Part shown: positions 22,067 through 32,500 of the stretch, piece after piece
Numbering within the stretch: position 1 is the stretch's first letter
Layout: every line of letters starts with the position of its first letter
NCBI RefSeq assembly: GCF_024323335.1
Contig: NC_066581.1
Span: 299,234,536-299,298,535 of the forward strand
DNA length: 64,000 bases
Direction of reading: 5' to 3'
Source: Lathyrus oleraceus
Taxonomy: Eukaryota; Streptophyta; Magnoliopsida; Fabales; Fabaceae
Notes under the pieces: model-generated
The model's input: only the letters and a program-made list of their open reading frames with translations
Told to the model about the DNA's origin: nothing
Database searches by the model: none
Program-made: the position numbers and the translations under genes

Positions 22067-22990
22067 CAAATTCATAATTTTAGTCTTATATGTTAATGAT
22101 ATTTTACTTGCTGCCAATGATTTTGCTTTGTTACATGATGTAAAGAAGTTTCTATCCAATACATTTGAAATGAAGGATATGGGTGAGGCATCATATGTGA
22201 TATGAATAGAAATATTTTGTAATAGATCACAAGGACTGTTGGGATTGTCTCAGAAAGGCTATATAAATAAAATATTAGAGAGATTCATAATGGATAAATT
22301 CTCTGTTGGGATAACTCTTATTCAGAAAGGGGACAAGTTTAGTCAAATGCAATGTCCCAAAAATGAATTAGAACGAAAAGAAATGAAGTCTATTCCCTAT
22401 GCATCAGTAGTTGGGAGCTTGATGTATGTCCAAACATGTACTTGATCGAATATCAGTTTTTTCGTTGGTATGTTGGATCGATATCAAAGTAATCCTGGAA
22501 TGGATCACTCGAAAGCTGCAAAGAAAGTTCTTAGGTACTTACAAGGCACCAAAGATTACATGCTCACTTATAGAATATCAAATCAACTTGAAATGGTTGA
22601 CTACATAGATCCAGACTTTGCAGGATGTGTGGACTCAAGAAAATCCACATTTGGATATGTTTTTCTTCTGGATGGAGGAGCAATATCATGGAAGAGTGGA
22701 AAGCAGTCCATCATTGCTACCTCTACTATGGAGGCAGAATTTGTGGCATGCTTTGAGACCACAATTCAATCATTGTGGTTGATGAACTTCATCTTAGGGC
22801 TTGGTATTGTCGATAGTATAGCTAGCCCGCTAAGGATTTATTGTGATAATTCTGCAGGTGTCTTCTTCTCTAAGAATGATAAATATTCTAAAGGTGCTAA
22901 CCACATGAAATTGAAGTACTTATCAGTGAAAGAAGAAGTGCAGAAACAAAAAATGTCATTTGAACATATTGGTACAAATTTAATGATAAC
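22067..22990 (+). pseudogene. Copia RT (second part) and RNase H, decayed
   Basis: Continues the RT of the host copia from the Tat insertion: LVLYVNDILLAAND replaces the usual YVDD (V-N-D-D region altered to VND), followed by an in-frame stop near 22203. It then runs through the typical KGYINKILERF and PYASVVGSLMY motifs to a stop near 22442 with a frame change. RNase H from about 22470 includes GCVDSRKSTFGYVF, EAEFVAC, YCDNSAGVFFSKN and HMKLKYLSVKEEV. The piece ends exactly at the ATAAC duplication of the Athila insertion. Confidence 0.9.
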
Positions 22991-23230
22991 TGATAACATG
23001 AAACTATATCACATTTTTAGACTTGATTTAATTAAATTATATCGTTATTTGATTCAGTTTATTTTATATTATTCGATATTACTCAGTATTTTCTTATTAT
23101 TTATTTCAGGTATCATTATTTAAAGCATATGTGAAAAAGAAAGAAAAGGGGTGCAAAAAGAAGATTTTCTAGGAAAAGCAGCAAGCTGAAGCACCAAAGC
23201 CCAGCCCACGTTTGGAACAAAGGAAATGGC

Positions 23231-23315
23231 TGTCACGACCGCCACAAGGACGTGCCGAGCGCTACGTCCCAAGACCTAGTGTTACGACCGTAACACATAG
23301 TGTGACGGACGTCAC
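23231..23315 (+). promoter_or_regulatory. TGACG/GTTACG inverted sites in Athila U3
   Basis: GTTACG-AC-CGTAAC at 23281-23294 and GTGACG-GA-CGTCAC at 23302-23315, preceded by TGTCACGACC at 23231. The 3' LTR has the same sites at 35179-35192 and 35200-35213. The second has the form found four times in the Tat LTR. Confidence 0.6.
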
Positions 23316-23449
23316 ACATACCATCCTATATTTTAGGCTTTACGTGCGTAACGGAGTGGACGACTTCCCCTAAATTTTCTCCTACACTCGTAGACGTTTG
23401 GAATGACACTGAAGACCCATTCTAGGAAACGGTTATTTTGAGAGGTGAA

Positions 23450-23458
23450 TATAAATAG
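23450..23458 (+). promoter_or_regulatory. TATA box of the Athila LTR
   Basis: TATAAATAG is followed by CTCTCTCTCTCTTGATCTCTC, a typical pyrimidine-rich plant leader. The matching 3' LTR site is 35348-35356. Confidence 0.85.
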
Positions 23459-23623
23459 ACCTCACAAAAGCCAATTGAAGCTCTCTCTCTCTTGATCTCT
23501 CTTTGCCGTGCAATTTTTCCAACAATATTTTCCCAGCATTATTTTTCCAGCACTCTAAATTTCCAAGCAATTTATTTCCTTTTCTTTTCTAGTTTAATTT
23601 CCAAAGCATACAATTTATTTTCT

Positions 23624-23686
23624 CACGATAGTTTCTACACCGGAAATTATTGTGTAATTTTACTGGATCTAACCTTACGTTAGATC
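23624..23686 (+). other. Two consecutive RNA stem-loops in the Athila LTR leader
   Basis: Stem 1 pairs 23624-23635 with 23643-23654 (12 pairs, two of them G-U; loop TACACCG). Stem 2 pairs 23666-23673 with 23679-23686 (8 perfect pairs; loop CTTAC). The 3' LTR copies start at 35506 and 35548. This is homologous to the pair in the Tat LTR, with differences that keep pairing. Confidence 0.7.
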
Positions 23687-24774
23687 ATAGTATTTTTATT
23701 TCCTTGTTTTTACTTTCCTATCTGATCGAGAATTGTGAAGAACAAATCCAACCGACTTGTGGTGGAGTGTTCGAGCATCGAAGCTAGGAGATAAAATCCA
23801 TAATTCTAGTATTTTTCCAGGTTCATTAATTAATTTATTGTTTTAATTTACATATGCTTTGTTCCGCTATTTATATATATTGTTTGTTTGATATGACCGT
23901 ATTTATGCATGATTATTGTTTGTGCATGTTTATCATGTCTGGCTAATTAATTTAGATATCGGTATGTAAAGTAAGCGGAATAAAGGAATCAAAATTTAGT
24001 TGGTTTAAATTTATTTCAAAATATAGTCACTCTTTTTCTGGTCTCAATTTACAGAGTTAATACCAAGGTTTTTGTACGAGAGTAAAAGACATAAAGAAGT
24101 TAAAATCAATAGAACGACGGTTTGAGTTTTTAACTGGACAGTGTAAATTGAACATTAACTTTAAATCAGGGCGAAAGCAATTTTTAAGGTAAATTAAATT
24201 CTAATCATTTTCAAAAATTATTTTTAAAAGTTAAATGTGAGGACGAGAGTTAAGCATTTAAGTTTAATCATATAATCTAAGTCAACAGAGCGAGAGTTTG
24301 AGACGAGGGTGTTTAAACGGTTAGTATTTTCTCAAAAGGAGTTTCTATAGATTCTATTATTTTCAAAGAGTGATTTTAGATTTAACGAAATAGTGAGAGC
24401 GTATGTTAAAATATAAATTCATAGTCTAATTCAACAGAGCGAGAGTTTGAGGAAAAGACTTTTAATTAATAGTGTCTACTGAAAAGACTTATTTTAAAAT
24501 TAAGAAAAGACCAACGAAGATTTGATTCCCTAATTACGACGAACTACATACTGATATCCATATTATTTGATATTTTATCTAGATCCAAATTTAGTTTTAC
24601 TTTTCCCCCTAATCATTAAAGTATCATCCACCTTAGCTTTACGCAGTAACCCTAGACAAATGGTAGATCGATTCATTAAGTCCCCGTGGGATCGATATCT
24701 TTTAAAACTACGCGATTAGGCTGTGCACTTGCAGTTAGTACCCCGATAGACTCATAAAGTCGCGATCAAGTTTT

Positions 24775-24792
24775 TGGCGCCGTTACCGGGGA
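24775..24792 (+). other. Primer binding site of the Athila element
   Basis: TGGCGCCGTTACCGGGGA begins six bases after the LTR end. Athila elements are known to use a PBS of this kind, complementary to tRNA-Asp. Confidence 0.88.
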
Positions 24793-24876
24793 CTTTTATT
24801 TAGTCGATATCGTAACTCTTCTGTTACGCTTAGAGACTAAGGCAATTTTTATTTTTTCCCTTTTTCGTTGATTTGT

Positions 24877-26463
24877 ATGCCACACACTCGCTCACAAGGC
24901 GAGCCGTACTACTTACGAATCAACGACGTTGAACGATATCTCCGATTATTACGATGAATTCAGGAGTATCGTGCTAGAAACAATCTTCCTCCAATCGAAA
25001 TTCTTGATCTCAAAAATCTCCGTCCTTTAACGATACCAGCGATGGCCGAACCAGCTCGTGCTCTTCGAGATTACGCTGCTCCATCGCAGGATGAGCCGCA
25101 TTCGAGTATTGCTCCACCCGCAATCGAAGTGAACAACTTCGAACTTAAACCTTCACTGTTGCAAGCAGTGCAACAGAATCAATTTTCTGGAAATCCTACC
25201 GAGGATCCAAACCTTCATTTATCCGTATTTGTCCAATATGCTGACACTGTTAAAGCTAATGGTGTCACTTCAGAGGCAATTCGACTTCGTCTCTTTCCTT
25301 TCTCGTTAAGAGATAAAGCTAGAAGATGGCTTCGGTCTCTTCCTTCCAACTCAGTCACCACATGGAATGAGTTAAAGAAAGTCTTTCTTGCCCGATATTT
25401 TCCTCCAAGCAAAACAGCTATGTTGAGAGCCCAGATAAATGGATTTAAGCAAAAGGATAACGAATCTCTTTTCGAAGCATGGGAAAGATACAAGGACATG
25501 ATGAGACTTTGTCCACACCATGGTTTAGAAGACTGGTTAGTAATTCACACCTTCTACAATGGTCTCTTGTACAACACAAGGTTAACAATAGACGTCGCCA
25601 CCGGTGGTGCGCTTATGGATAAACCTTACACCGATGCTTATCAACTTATCGAGAGCATGGCCCAAAATCATTATCAGTGGGGAAGCGACCGAACAATGGT
25701 AGAAAAACCTCAAACGAAAAGTGGCATGTACGAGATAAGTAGCCTTGATCATGTTAGTGCAAAAGTGGATGCTCTTGCCCAGAAAATTGAAAGTTTAAAC
25801 GTATCACCTCCAGCCACCGTGGTTGCCGTAACTCAAAATTGCAAGGTCTGTGGAATTCAAGGTCACACGTCTACAGATTGCCAACTCCTAACAGGAATTC
25901 AAACAGATCAGGTGAACTATGTTCAAGGTAATCCTTACTCGAATACCTATAACTCAAACTGGAAGAACCATCCTAATTTTTCATATAAAAGTAACAACGC
26001 TTTATACGCACCAGGTCAAGCTCCCAGTCAAGCTCCAGCTGTACCACCTGGATATCAAAAGCCGACCCCATCTACACCTAACAATAACGTTCCTAGGAAG
26101 TCCAACTTGGAAATCATGATGGAGAACTTCATAGCTTCTCAACATCAAACCAATAAAGAGTTCTTAAACCAGAATGTACACACTAGCGAACAGATTAAAC
26201 AACTAGCAAGTAAAGTAGATGCCCTGGCTACCCATAACAAAATGCTGGAAACACAAATCTCGCAAGTAGCTCAACAACAAGCGCCTACTGCTGCCCCAAC
26301 TGGTGCATTTCCTGGACAACCACAACCTAATCCGAAAGGCCACGCTCATGCAATTATATTATGAAGTGGTACAGAGGTAGAAGGACCATCTGACCCAAGG
26401 ATTGAGAACCAAAACTCTAAAAAGTCAACTGAGGAAGAAAGTAAACCTAAGGAAAAGGAATAG
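24877..26463 (+). pseudogene. Athila gag with nonsense codons
   Basis: The likely original start is ATG 24877, in frame with all later gag-pol. A TGA at 24955 (in LLR*IQEYRAR, probably from CGA) leaves the next ATG at 25042, from which 440 codons are open. The Gag domain spans about 25180-25670 (RLFPFSLRDKARRWLRSLP). A zinc knuckle CKVCGIQGHTSTDC (CX2CX4HX4C) starts at 25840. The C-terminal part is rich in Pro and Gln with a coiled-coil-like segment near 26160-26270. Further stops follow at 26362 (TGA, where Athila gag usually reads LRSGT) and 26461 (TAG). Confidence 0.9.
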
Positions 26464-27384
26464 TGTAATAAGGAAACCGTATATAAAAAAAAAGAACCTT
26501 ATGTACCTCCACCGCCTTACAAACCACCTATCCCTTATCCTCAAAGGCTAATTAAAACCAAAGACGCGGGCCAATTTAAAAAATTTGTTGACCTACTGAA
26601 ACAATTAAACGTCACAATTCCTTTTACAGAAGCTATTACACAAATGCCCTCATATGCTAAGTTCTTAAAAGAAATTTTATCTAATAAAAGGAAACTTGAA
26701 GATAACGAAACCGTTACACTCACTGCTGAGTGTAGCGCAATAATCCAAAATATGCCTCCTAAACTTAAAGATCCTGGTAGTTTTTCTATACCCTGTCATA
26801 TAGGAAAATTTGTCATAGACAAAGCTTTATGCGATTTAGGAGCCGGTATCAGTGTTATGCCCTTGTCCATATGCAAGAAACTTGAAATGGGAGAATTAAG
26901 ACCAACTAAAATGTCTGTGCAATTAGCAGATCGTTTCGTTAGATATCCCGTAGGAATTCTTGAAAACGTTCCCGTGCGCATAGGTCAATTCTACATTCCC
27001 ACCGATTTTATAATTATGGACATAAGAGAAGATGAAGTCACCCCCATTATATTGGGAAGACCCTTCTTAGCAACTGCCAGTGCTATCATAGATGTAAAAC
27101 GAGGACGACTCCCTTTCGAAGTAGGAGAAGAGAAAATTGAGTTTATTCTTTCCAAATTTTTGAAAGCACCTGCAATAGAAGACACATGTTACTTCATGGA
27201 TATCATCGATGAATGCATAAAAGAAACAAAATTCAAAAATGACGATTTATCCGACTATAGTGTAGAAGACAGGCTGAACCAATGTTTAGCAATAACATCA
27301 AACCCTATGCAATGCCTTAAGAAACCAACCCTCGACCTGAAAACACTTCCCAAAAATCTGAGATATGAATTCCTAGACTTATAA
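26464..27384 (+). pseudogene. Athila aspartic protease region
   Basis: Same frame as gag. The start is Pro-rich (YVPPPPYKPP), then the conserved pre-protease segment MPSYAKFLKEILSNKRK. The protease active site is expected in ALCDLGAGISVMP: Asp is present and the usual D-S/T-G reads DLGA, a form commonly seen in Athila. The second half contains ILGRPFLATASAIIDV. It ends at a TAA (27382) that is not a frameshift, since RT continues in the same frame. Confidence 0.88.
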
Positions 27385-28860
27385 CTTGAACGACCAGTAA
27401 TAGTCAATGCAGACCTAGGAAAACTTGAAACCGAAAAACTCCTACATATCTTAAGAAAATATCCAACCGCATTAGGATACAACATCACCGATCTTAAAGG
27501 GATAAGTCCTTCTATTTGTATGCACCGCATCATGCTAGAAGAAGACTGTAAAACTTCTAGGGAACATCAGGGGAGACTAAACCCGGTCATGAGTGAGGTA
27601 GTGAAAAAGGAAGTAACGAAGTTATTAGAGGCAGGTATCATATATCCTATATCCGATAGCAAATGGATTAGTCCTGTACACGTAGTACCAAAGAAAGGAG
27701 GTATAATAGTGATCGAAAATGAAAAAGGAGAAACTATAACCAAACGAATTGAATCGGGATGGAGAATGTGCATTGATTATAGAAAGCTAAACAAAGCAAC
27801 CCGAAAAGATCATTTTCCTTTACCATTCATAGACCAGATGTTAGAACGACTAGCCAAGCATTCTCATTTCTGCTATCTGGACGGTTACTCAGGTTTCTTT
27901 CAAATACCAATTCATCCTGATGACCAAGAAAAGACAACGTTCACATGTCCTTTTGGTACCTTCGCTTATCGACGAATGCTGTTTGGCTTGTGCAATGCTC
28001 CTGCAACTTTCCAAAGGTGCATGATGGTAATATTTGCCGATTTTCTCGAAAGCATCATGGAAGTCTTTATGGATGACTTTTCCGTATGCGGGCAAAGTTT
28101 CGAAGAATGTCTTGAAAACCTAGAAAGAGTTCTAGAACGATGTGTAAAAGTAAACCTAGTACTTAATTGGGAAAAATGTCACTTTATGGTACAAGAAGGA
28201 ATTGTTTTAGGAAACATCATATCAAAAAGAGGAATCGAAGTAGACAAAGCCAAAATAGAAGTAATCGAAAACCTTCAACCTCCGAAAACTGTGAGGGAAA
28301 TACGAAGCTTCTTAGGACATGCCGGTTTTTACCGACGATTCATTAAAGATTTCTCTAAAATAACTAAACCTTTAACCGAATTATTAATGAAAGACGCTGA
28401 ATTCATCTTTGACAATAAATGTTTAGAAGCATTTCAAACACTTAAACAAGCATTGATCTCCGCGCCCATAATGCAGACCCCGGATTGGAATGAACCTCTC
28501 GAAATAATGTGTGACGCAAGTGACTACGCCGTAGGCACTGTTTTAGGACAACGAAAGGATAAAAAACTTCATGTCATATATTATGCGAGTAGAACTCTAG
28601 ATGAAGCGCAAATGAATTACGCCACGATCGAGAAAGAACTTTTAGCAGTAGTATTTGCACTAGATAAATTTCGTTCCTACTTGGTCGGAGCTAAAATAAT
28701 CGTTTACACTGATCACGCTACCATTTAGTACCTCTTAACAAAAAAGGACGATAAGCCTAGACTCCTAAGGTGGATCTTGTTGCTACAAGAATTTGATTTG
28801 GAAATCAAAGATAAAAAAGGAACAGAAAACGTAGTAGCAGATCACCTCTCTAGACTTGAA
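27385..28860 (+). pseudogene. Athila reverse transcriptase and RNase H
   Basis: Follows the protease in frame. RT motifs: WISPVHVVPKKGG, WRMCIDYRKLNKATRKDHFPLP, YLDGYSGF, PFGTFAYRRM and FMDDFSV (the YXDD box reads FMDD). RNase H motifs: CDASDYAVG, ATIEKELLAVVFA, YTDHATI then a TAG stop at 28726 where related elements carry a Lys, then VVADHLSRL. All catalytic Asp and Glu positions of this native RNase H are present, in contrast to the Tat element. One nonsense codon and no frameshift. Confidence 0.92.
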
Positions 28861-30282
28861 AACCTGGAACCGGAAAGAACATCGATCAACGATGATTTCT
28901 CGTACGATAAACTTATAGCTAATTTGGAAGAAAATAGAGCTGACAAACAGATAGAAACCACCTTGGCTGTATGCGTTACACCATGGTACGCTGATTTTGT
29001 CAATTATTTAGCCGCCGGAGTGGTTCCACTTGATTTATCCTACCAACAAAAGAAACGATTCTTCCATGACATAAAACATTATTACTGGGACGACCCTTTA
29101 CTTTTCAAAAGAGGCTCCGATGGTATTTTCCGTCACTGTATACCTGAAGAAGAGGTAGAAAGTATAATCCAACATTGTCATTCCGCTTCTTATGATGGAC
29201 ATGCAAGTACATCCAAAACCTGCTCTAAAATCCTACAAGCCGGTCTTTATTGGCCAAACATATGGAAGGATGTACATACCGCTGTCAAGAAATGCGATAG
29301 GTGTTAACGCACAGGAAACATATCTAGACGTGACGAAATGCCACAAAAAGGCATTTTGGAAGTAGAAATTTTCGATGTGTGGGGAATAGATTTCATGGGA
29401 CCTTTTCCACCTTCTTTCGGTAACAAGTACATACTCGTAGCGGTTGACTACGTATCAAAATGGATCGAGGCTATAGCTTCTCCAACAAACGACACACGAG
29501 TAGTAATTAAACTCTTTAAGAATATAATCTTTCCAAGATTTGGTGTCCCAAGAATAGTCATCAGTGACGGTGGATCTCATTTCATATCTAAAATACTCGA
29601 AAAATTATTGTTTAAGTATGGTGTAAAACATCGAGTAGCAACACCTTACCATCCTCAAACTAGTGGACAAGTGGAAGTGTCTAATAGAGAAATTAAACAG
29701 ATATTGGAAAAAACTGTCGTTACATCGAGGAAAGACTGGTCATCAAAATTACCCGAAGCTTTATGGGCATATCGAACCGCTTACAAAACTCCCATAGGAA
29801 CAACCCCATTTAAGCTTATTTATGGTAAATCGTGTCACCTCCCAGTGGAGCTAGAACATAAGGCCTATTGGGCTATTAAAAATTTAAATTTAAACTATAA
29901 GGCCGCCGGTGAAAAGCGAATCCTAGATATAAACGAATTAGAGGAACTTAGACAAGATGCACACGAAAATGCCAAAATCTACAAGGAAAGAACGAAAAAA
30001 TGGCATGATAAACATATATCAAGGAAAACTTTCAAACAGGGCGATGTAGTCCTATTGTTTAACTCTAGACTTAAGTTATTCCCAGGAAAACTACGCTCTA
30101 GGTGGTCTGGCCCTTTCAAAGTCACTAAGGTCTTTTCTAGTGGGGCTGTAGAAATTAAAGGAAAATCTATTGAGTCATTTATCGTAAACGGGCAGCGTCT
30201 AAAGCATTATCATTATGCTGAAAACAATGAAGACTCGCAAGTCCTGCACTTAGACGTATTGTCTCCAAAATTAATAGATTAA
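28861..30282 (+). pseudogene. Athila integrase
   Basis: Same frame. The HHCC zinc module runs [12 protein letters not shown] to KKCDRC; it is followed at once by TAA 29305, where the family usually reads Gln, so probably CAA to TAA. The catalytic core has GIDFMGPF (Asp at 29389), SDGGSHF (Asp at 29566) and VEVSNRE (Glu at 29674); the last spacing is 35. The C-terminal part has the [15 protein letters not shown] fold and no clear chromodomain. The natural stop is TAA 30280. Apart from one nonsense codon the integrase is intact. Confidence 0.92.
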
Positions 30283-30469
30283 CATTTAATATTTTTATGT
30301 CGAGCTTGCGACATTAAACAAAGCGCTTCGTGGGAGACAACCCACAAATTTTTATTTTTCTTTGATTATTCTTTTGATTTTATTCAGTTTTCATCCTTCA
30401 TTTTCTTTATATTATTAAATTTTTCTTCTTTTCTTCTTTCGACATCTGACCAAATCCTGACTAAAATTC

Positions 30470-30488
30470 TTGTTTTTCTTTTCTTTAG
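30470..30488 (+). promoter_or_regulatory. Candidate 3' splice site before env-like gene A
   Basis: A long T/C tract (30379-30486) ends in TTTTCTTTAG at 30488, 14 bases before the ATG at 30503. Splicing of env-like transcripts is known in some Athila-group elements. The donor is not identified, so this is a candidate only. Confidence 0.45.
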
Positions 30489-30502
30489 TTAACACTAACC
30501 TG

Positions 30503-31783
30503 ATGGCACATATTGATCGCATGGGTATCAAGTTCCGAGGGAGAGCTCAGAGACAAAAATTTGAAGAACTTGCTGAGAGAGAGATGCACCCAAATTTTTA
30601 TGTTGATGATGGTGCAATGACCATACTTGGGCTAAGAGATAGTGTCCTATATCTGCTGAGTCAAATAGGGTGGGAAACCACTCCTATTCGGAGACAATTT
30701 GTTACTTACCGGAGGCTAACTCTAGAATTCCTCAGCTCCCTGATTTATTTACCGAACCATGGAAAAGGAATAAACCGAGGTTTCATTCAATTCAGGATGT
30801 TCAATATGGAGTATCAGTATAACATTAGAGAATTTACTAACCTCTTAGGGTGCCCTACTTCTTTTGACACATTCACCATGAACCAAGAGGACCTCTTTGA
30901 ATATCGAGAGCTTGAGCATTTTTGGGGAAGTTTGACAGGAAATGATGAACCTGAGGAACATGAGTTTCTTTCTGGAAACATACATAACCCAGCTTTTCGT
31001 TATTTCCACAAGATCCTAGCACACACTCTTTTTGGGAAAAGATCAAACATTACCACAGTATCACGTGATGAACTTTTCATAATATTTTGTGCTTTCCAGA
31101 ATCGACCAGTGAATGGTGCCACTTATATGTTGGCGAGTTTTGACCTCCTTATTCAAGATGACCGTGCACCGATTCAAATAGGAGGATTGATAACTATGAT
31201 TGCTAATGCTATTGGATTGCGCCAACCCATGCTTGATTTGAACCCTTTTTGTGGTATTCAGTCTATGAATATACTTTTCCTTTTCAACACTATGTTTATA
31301 GGAAACCTTGGACCTGAAGAGTTTGAACTATTAATTAACAACCAAGCTTTTTACCTATTCACCATGCCTAGCCCGATGACTAGTGTCCATAACCGAAATA
31401 ATTGGCTCTACAACCTGGATGGAATACCTTCACCTGTTAGATCTGTTGAAACCATCCAAGATTATGAGATTCTTGACAACCAGATTCCTAATGCTGAGTT
31501 TGATCCGCAGACACCAACTGGTTACCATGATGCTGCCTCTCCACCTCATCCTATCCCGTCCGCAGAATTGACAGTACCTGATCTTAGACATCATATGCCC
31601 GGAACTGATTATAATACCGCTATTCAAGCTTTGATGTCAGAACAAGATGCCATTAGAGAAGAGTTAACTATGATGGGACATGAATTTTTGGAATACATGA
31701 GTAGAATGACAAATCAATTTCACGAGTTGCTACACCATGTCAATTCCTTTGCTCCTCCGACGAGAGATTCTACAAGTGGCTAG
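30503..31783 (+). CDS. ATHILA ORF-1 (env-like) protein A, 426 aa
   Basis: This is the ORF placed after integrase in Athila elements, often called env-like; its function is unproven. I chose ATG 30503 because it follows the candidate splice acceptor; an in-frame ATG at 30470 would add 11 hydrophobic residues. Family features: KFRGRAQRQKFEELAERE, LTLEFLSSL, FRMFNMEY, FTNLLGCP, HNPAFRYFHKI, ELFIIFCAF, IGGLITMIANAIG and NNWLYNLDG. The last ~110 residues are Pro-rich, then helical (LMSEQDAIREELTMMG). I see no signal peptide or obvious membrane anchor. The reading frame is fully open although gag-pol upstream is broken. It is paralogous to protein B. Confidence 0.88.
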   Translation: MAHIDRMGIKFRGRAQRQKFEELAEREMHPNFYVDDGAMTILGLRDSVLYLLSQIGWETTPIRRQFVTYRRLTLEFLSSLIYLPNHGKGINRGFIQFRMFNMEYQYNIREFTNLLGCPTSFDTFTMNQEDLFEYRELEHFWGSLTGNDEPEEHEFLSGNIHNPAFRYFHKILAHTLFGKRSNITTVSRDELFIIFCAFQNRPVNGATYMLASFDLLIQDDRAPIQIGGLITMIANAIGLRQPMLDLNPFCGIQSMNILFLFNTMFIGNLGPEEFELLINNQAFYLFTMPSPMTSVHNRNNWLYNLDGIPSPVRSVETIQDYEILDNQIPNAEFDPQTPTGYHDAASPPHPIPSAELTVPDLRHHMPGTDYNTAIQALMSEQDAIREELTMMGHEFLEYMSRMTNQFHELLHHVNSFAPPTRDSTSG

Positions 31784-32139
31784 AAGAATTGCAGTTAACT
31801 AGTTTTAGTCTTAGGAAATTTATAGTTTCGTTTGGCAATATTTTTAATCTTAGGATTTATTTTTCGCATGTTTTATTTTATCTTCAGTCAAATATTACAT
31901 TATGTTTATTTTTATGAAGCTACTTGCATTATTGGTTAAATTAAATTTCATCTTGATTTATGCACTGTCTAAAATTACCAATGATGATATATATTGTATG
32001 CTACTACTTACATGGCTTATTAGAGAAAAAAACATATATTCTATGGTGTAGTAAAGTAGCAAATATAATAAACAAAATAATAAAAATAACAAATATAATA
32101 AACAAAACCAAAACATAAAAAAATAATAAAAAAATAATG
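31784..32139 (+). other. AT-rich spacer between the env-like genes
   Basis: About 350 bp, very AT-rich, ending in an A-rich stretch of AAATATAATAAACAAAA-type repeats (32060-32135). No ORF or known motif. Confidence 0.6.
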
Positions 32140-32500
32140 TTGTCACGAACGTTTTGACCGTTGCATGATCAGAGGCGTGACGAGCGTAACGCATGCTGTC
32201 ACGGTCGCCACACCCCCATGACGCCCGTCACGCATGCTGTCACGAACGTGACAACCTGCTTTCTCGTGAAATGTTTTTTTACCGTTGTCACGACCGTTAC
32301 CCCCCTTTTCAATTCACCTTTATTCCATTCAACTCACCTCTCTATCCACATTAATTTTTTTCTCACCCACTCCTCTTCCCAATTTCAAAACTCTTCCTAT
32401 AAATACCTTCACTACATTTCTTCCTACACCACATCATTCCATCTTATACAAAAAATTTCATCCTCTTTTCCTTTCTCCTTCTTTCTACCTACCAATCAAA
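32140..32500 (+). promoter_or_regulatory. Internal promoter-like block before env-like gene B
   Basis: A cluster of GTCACGAACG/CGTGACGAGCG-type inverted sites (32141-32300; the clearest is GTCACG-AA-CGTGAC at 32239-32252) is followed by a TATA box TATAAATAC at 32398-32406. A pyrimidine-rich ~70-nt leader leads to the ATG in CAAAATGGCG at 32501. Spacing and composition mimic the LTR promoters of this window. No transcript evidence is available. Confidence 0.6.

Larger units (their letters stand above)
22991..24768 (+). repeat. 5' LTR of the Athila element
   Basis: 1778 bp. U3 holds inverted sites (TGTCACGACCG, GTTACGACCGTAAC, GTGACGGACGTCAC) and a TATA box; the leader has a CT-rich start and two stem-loops. 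The distal third contains recurrent CAACAGAGCGAGAGTTTGAG segments at about 24281 and 24429. Confidence 0.95.

Noticed and set aside
32285..32500. Upstream extension of env-like protein B by 72 codons
   Set aside because: It overlaps the TATA box and pyrimidine-rich leader, has no family similarity, and the ATG at 32501 has much better context.
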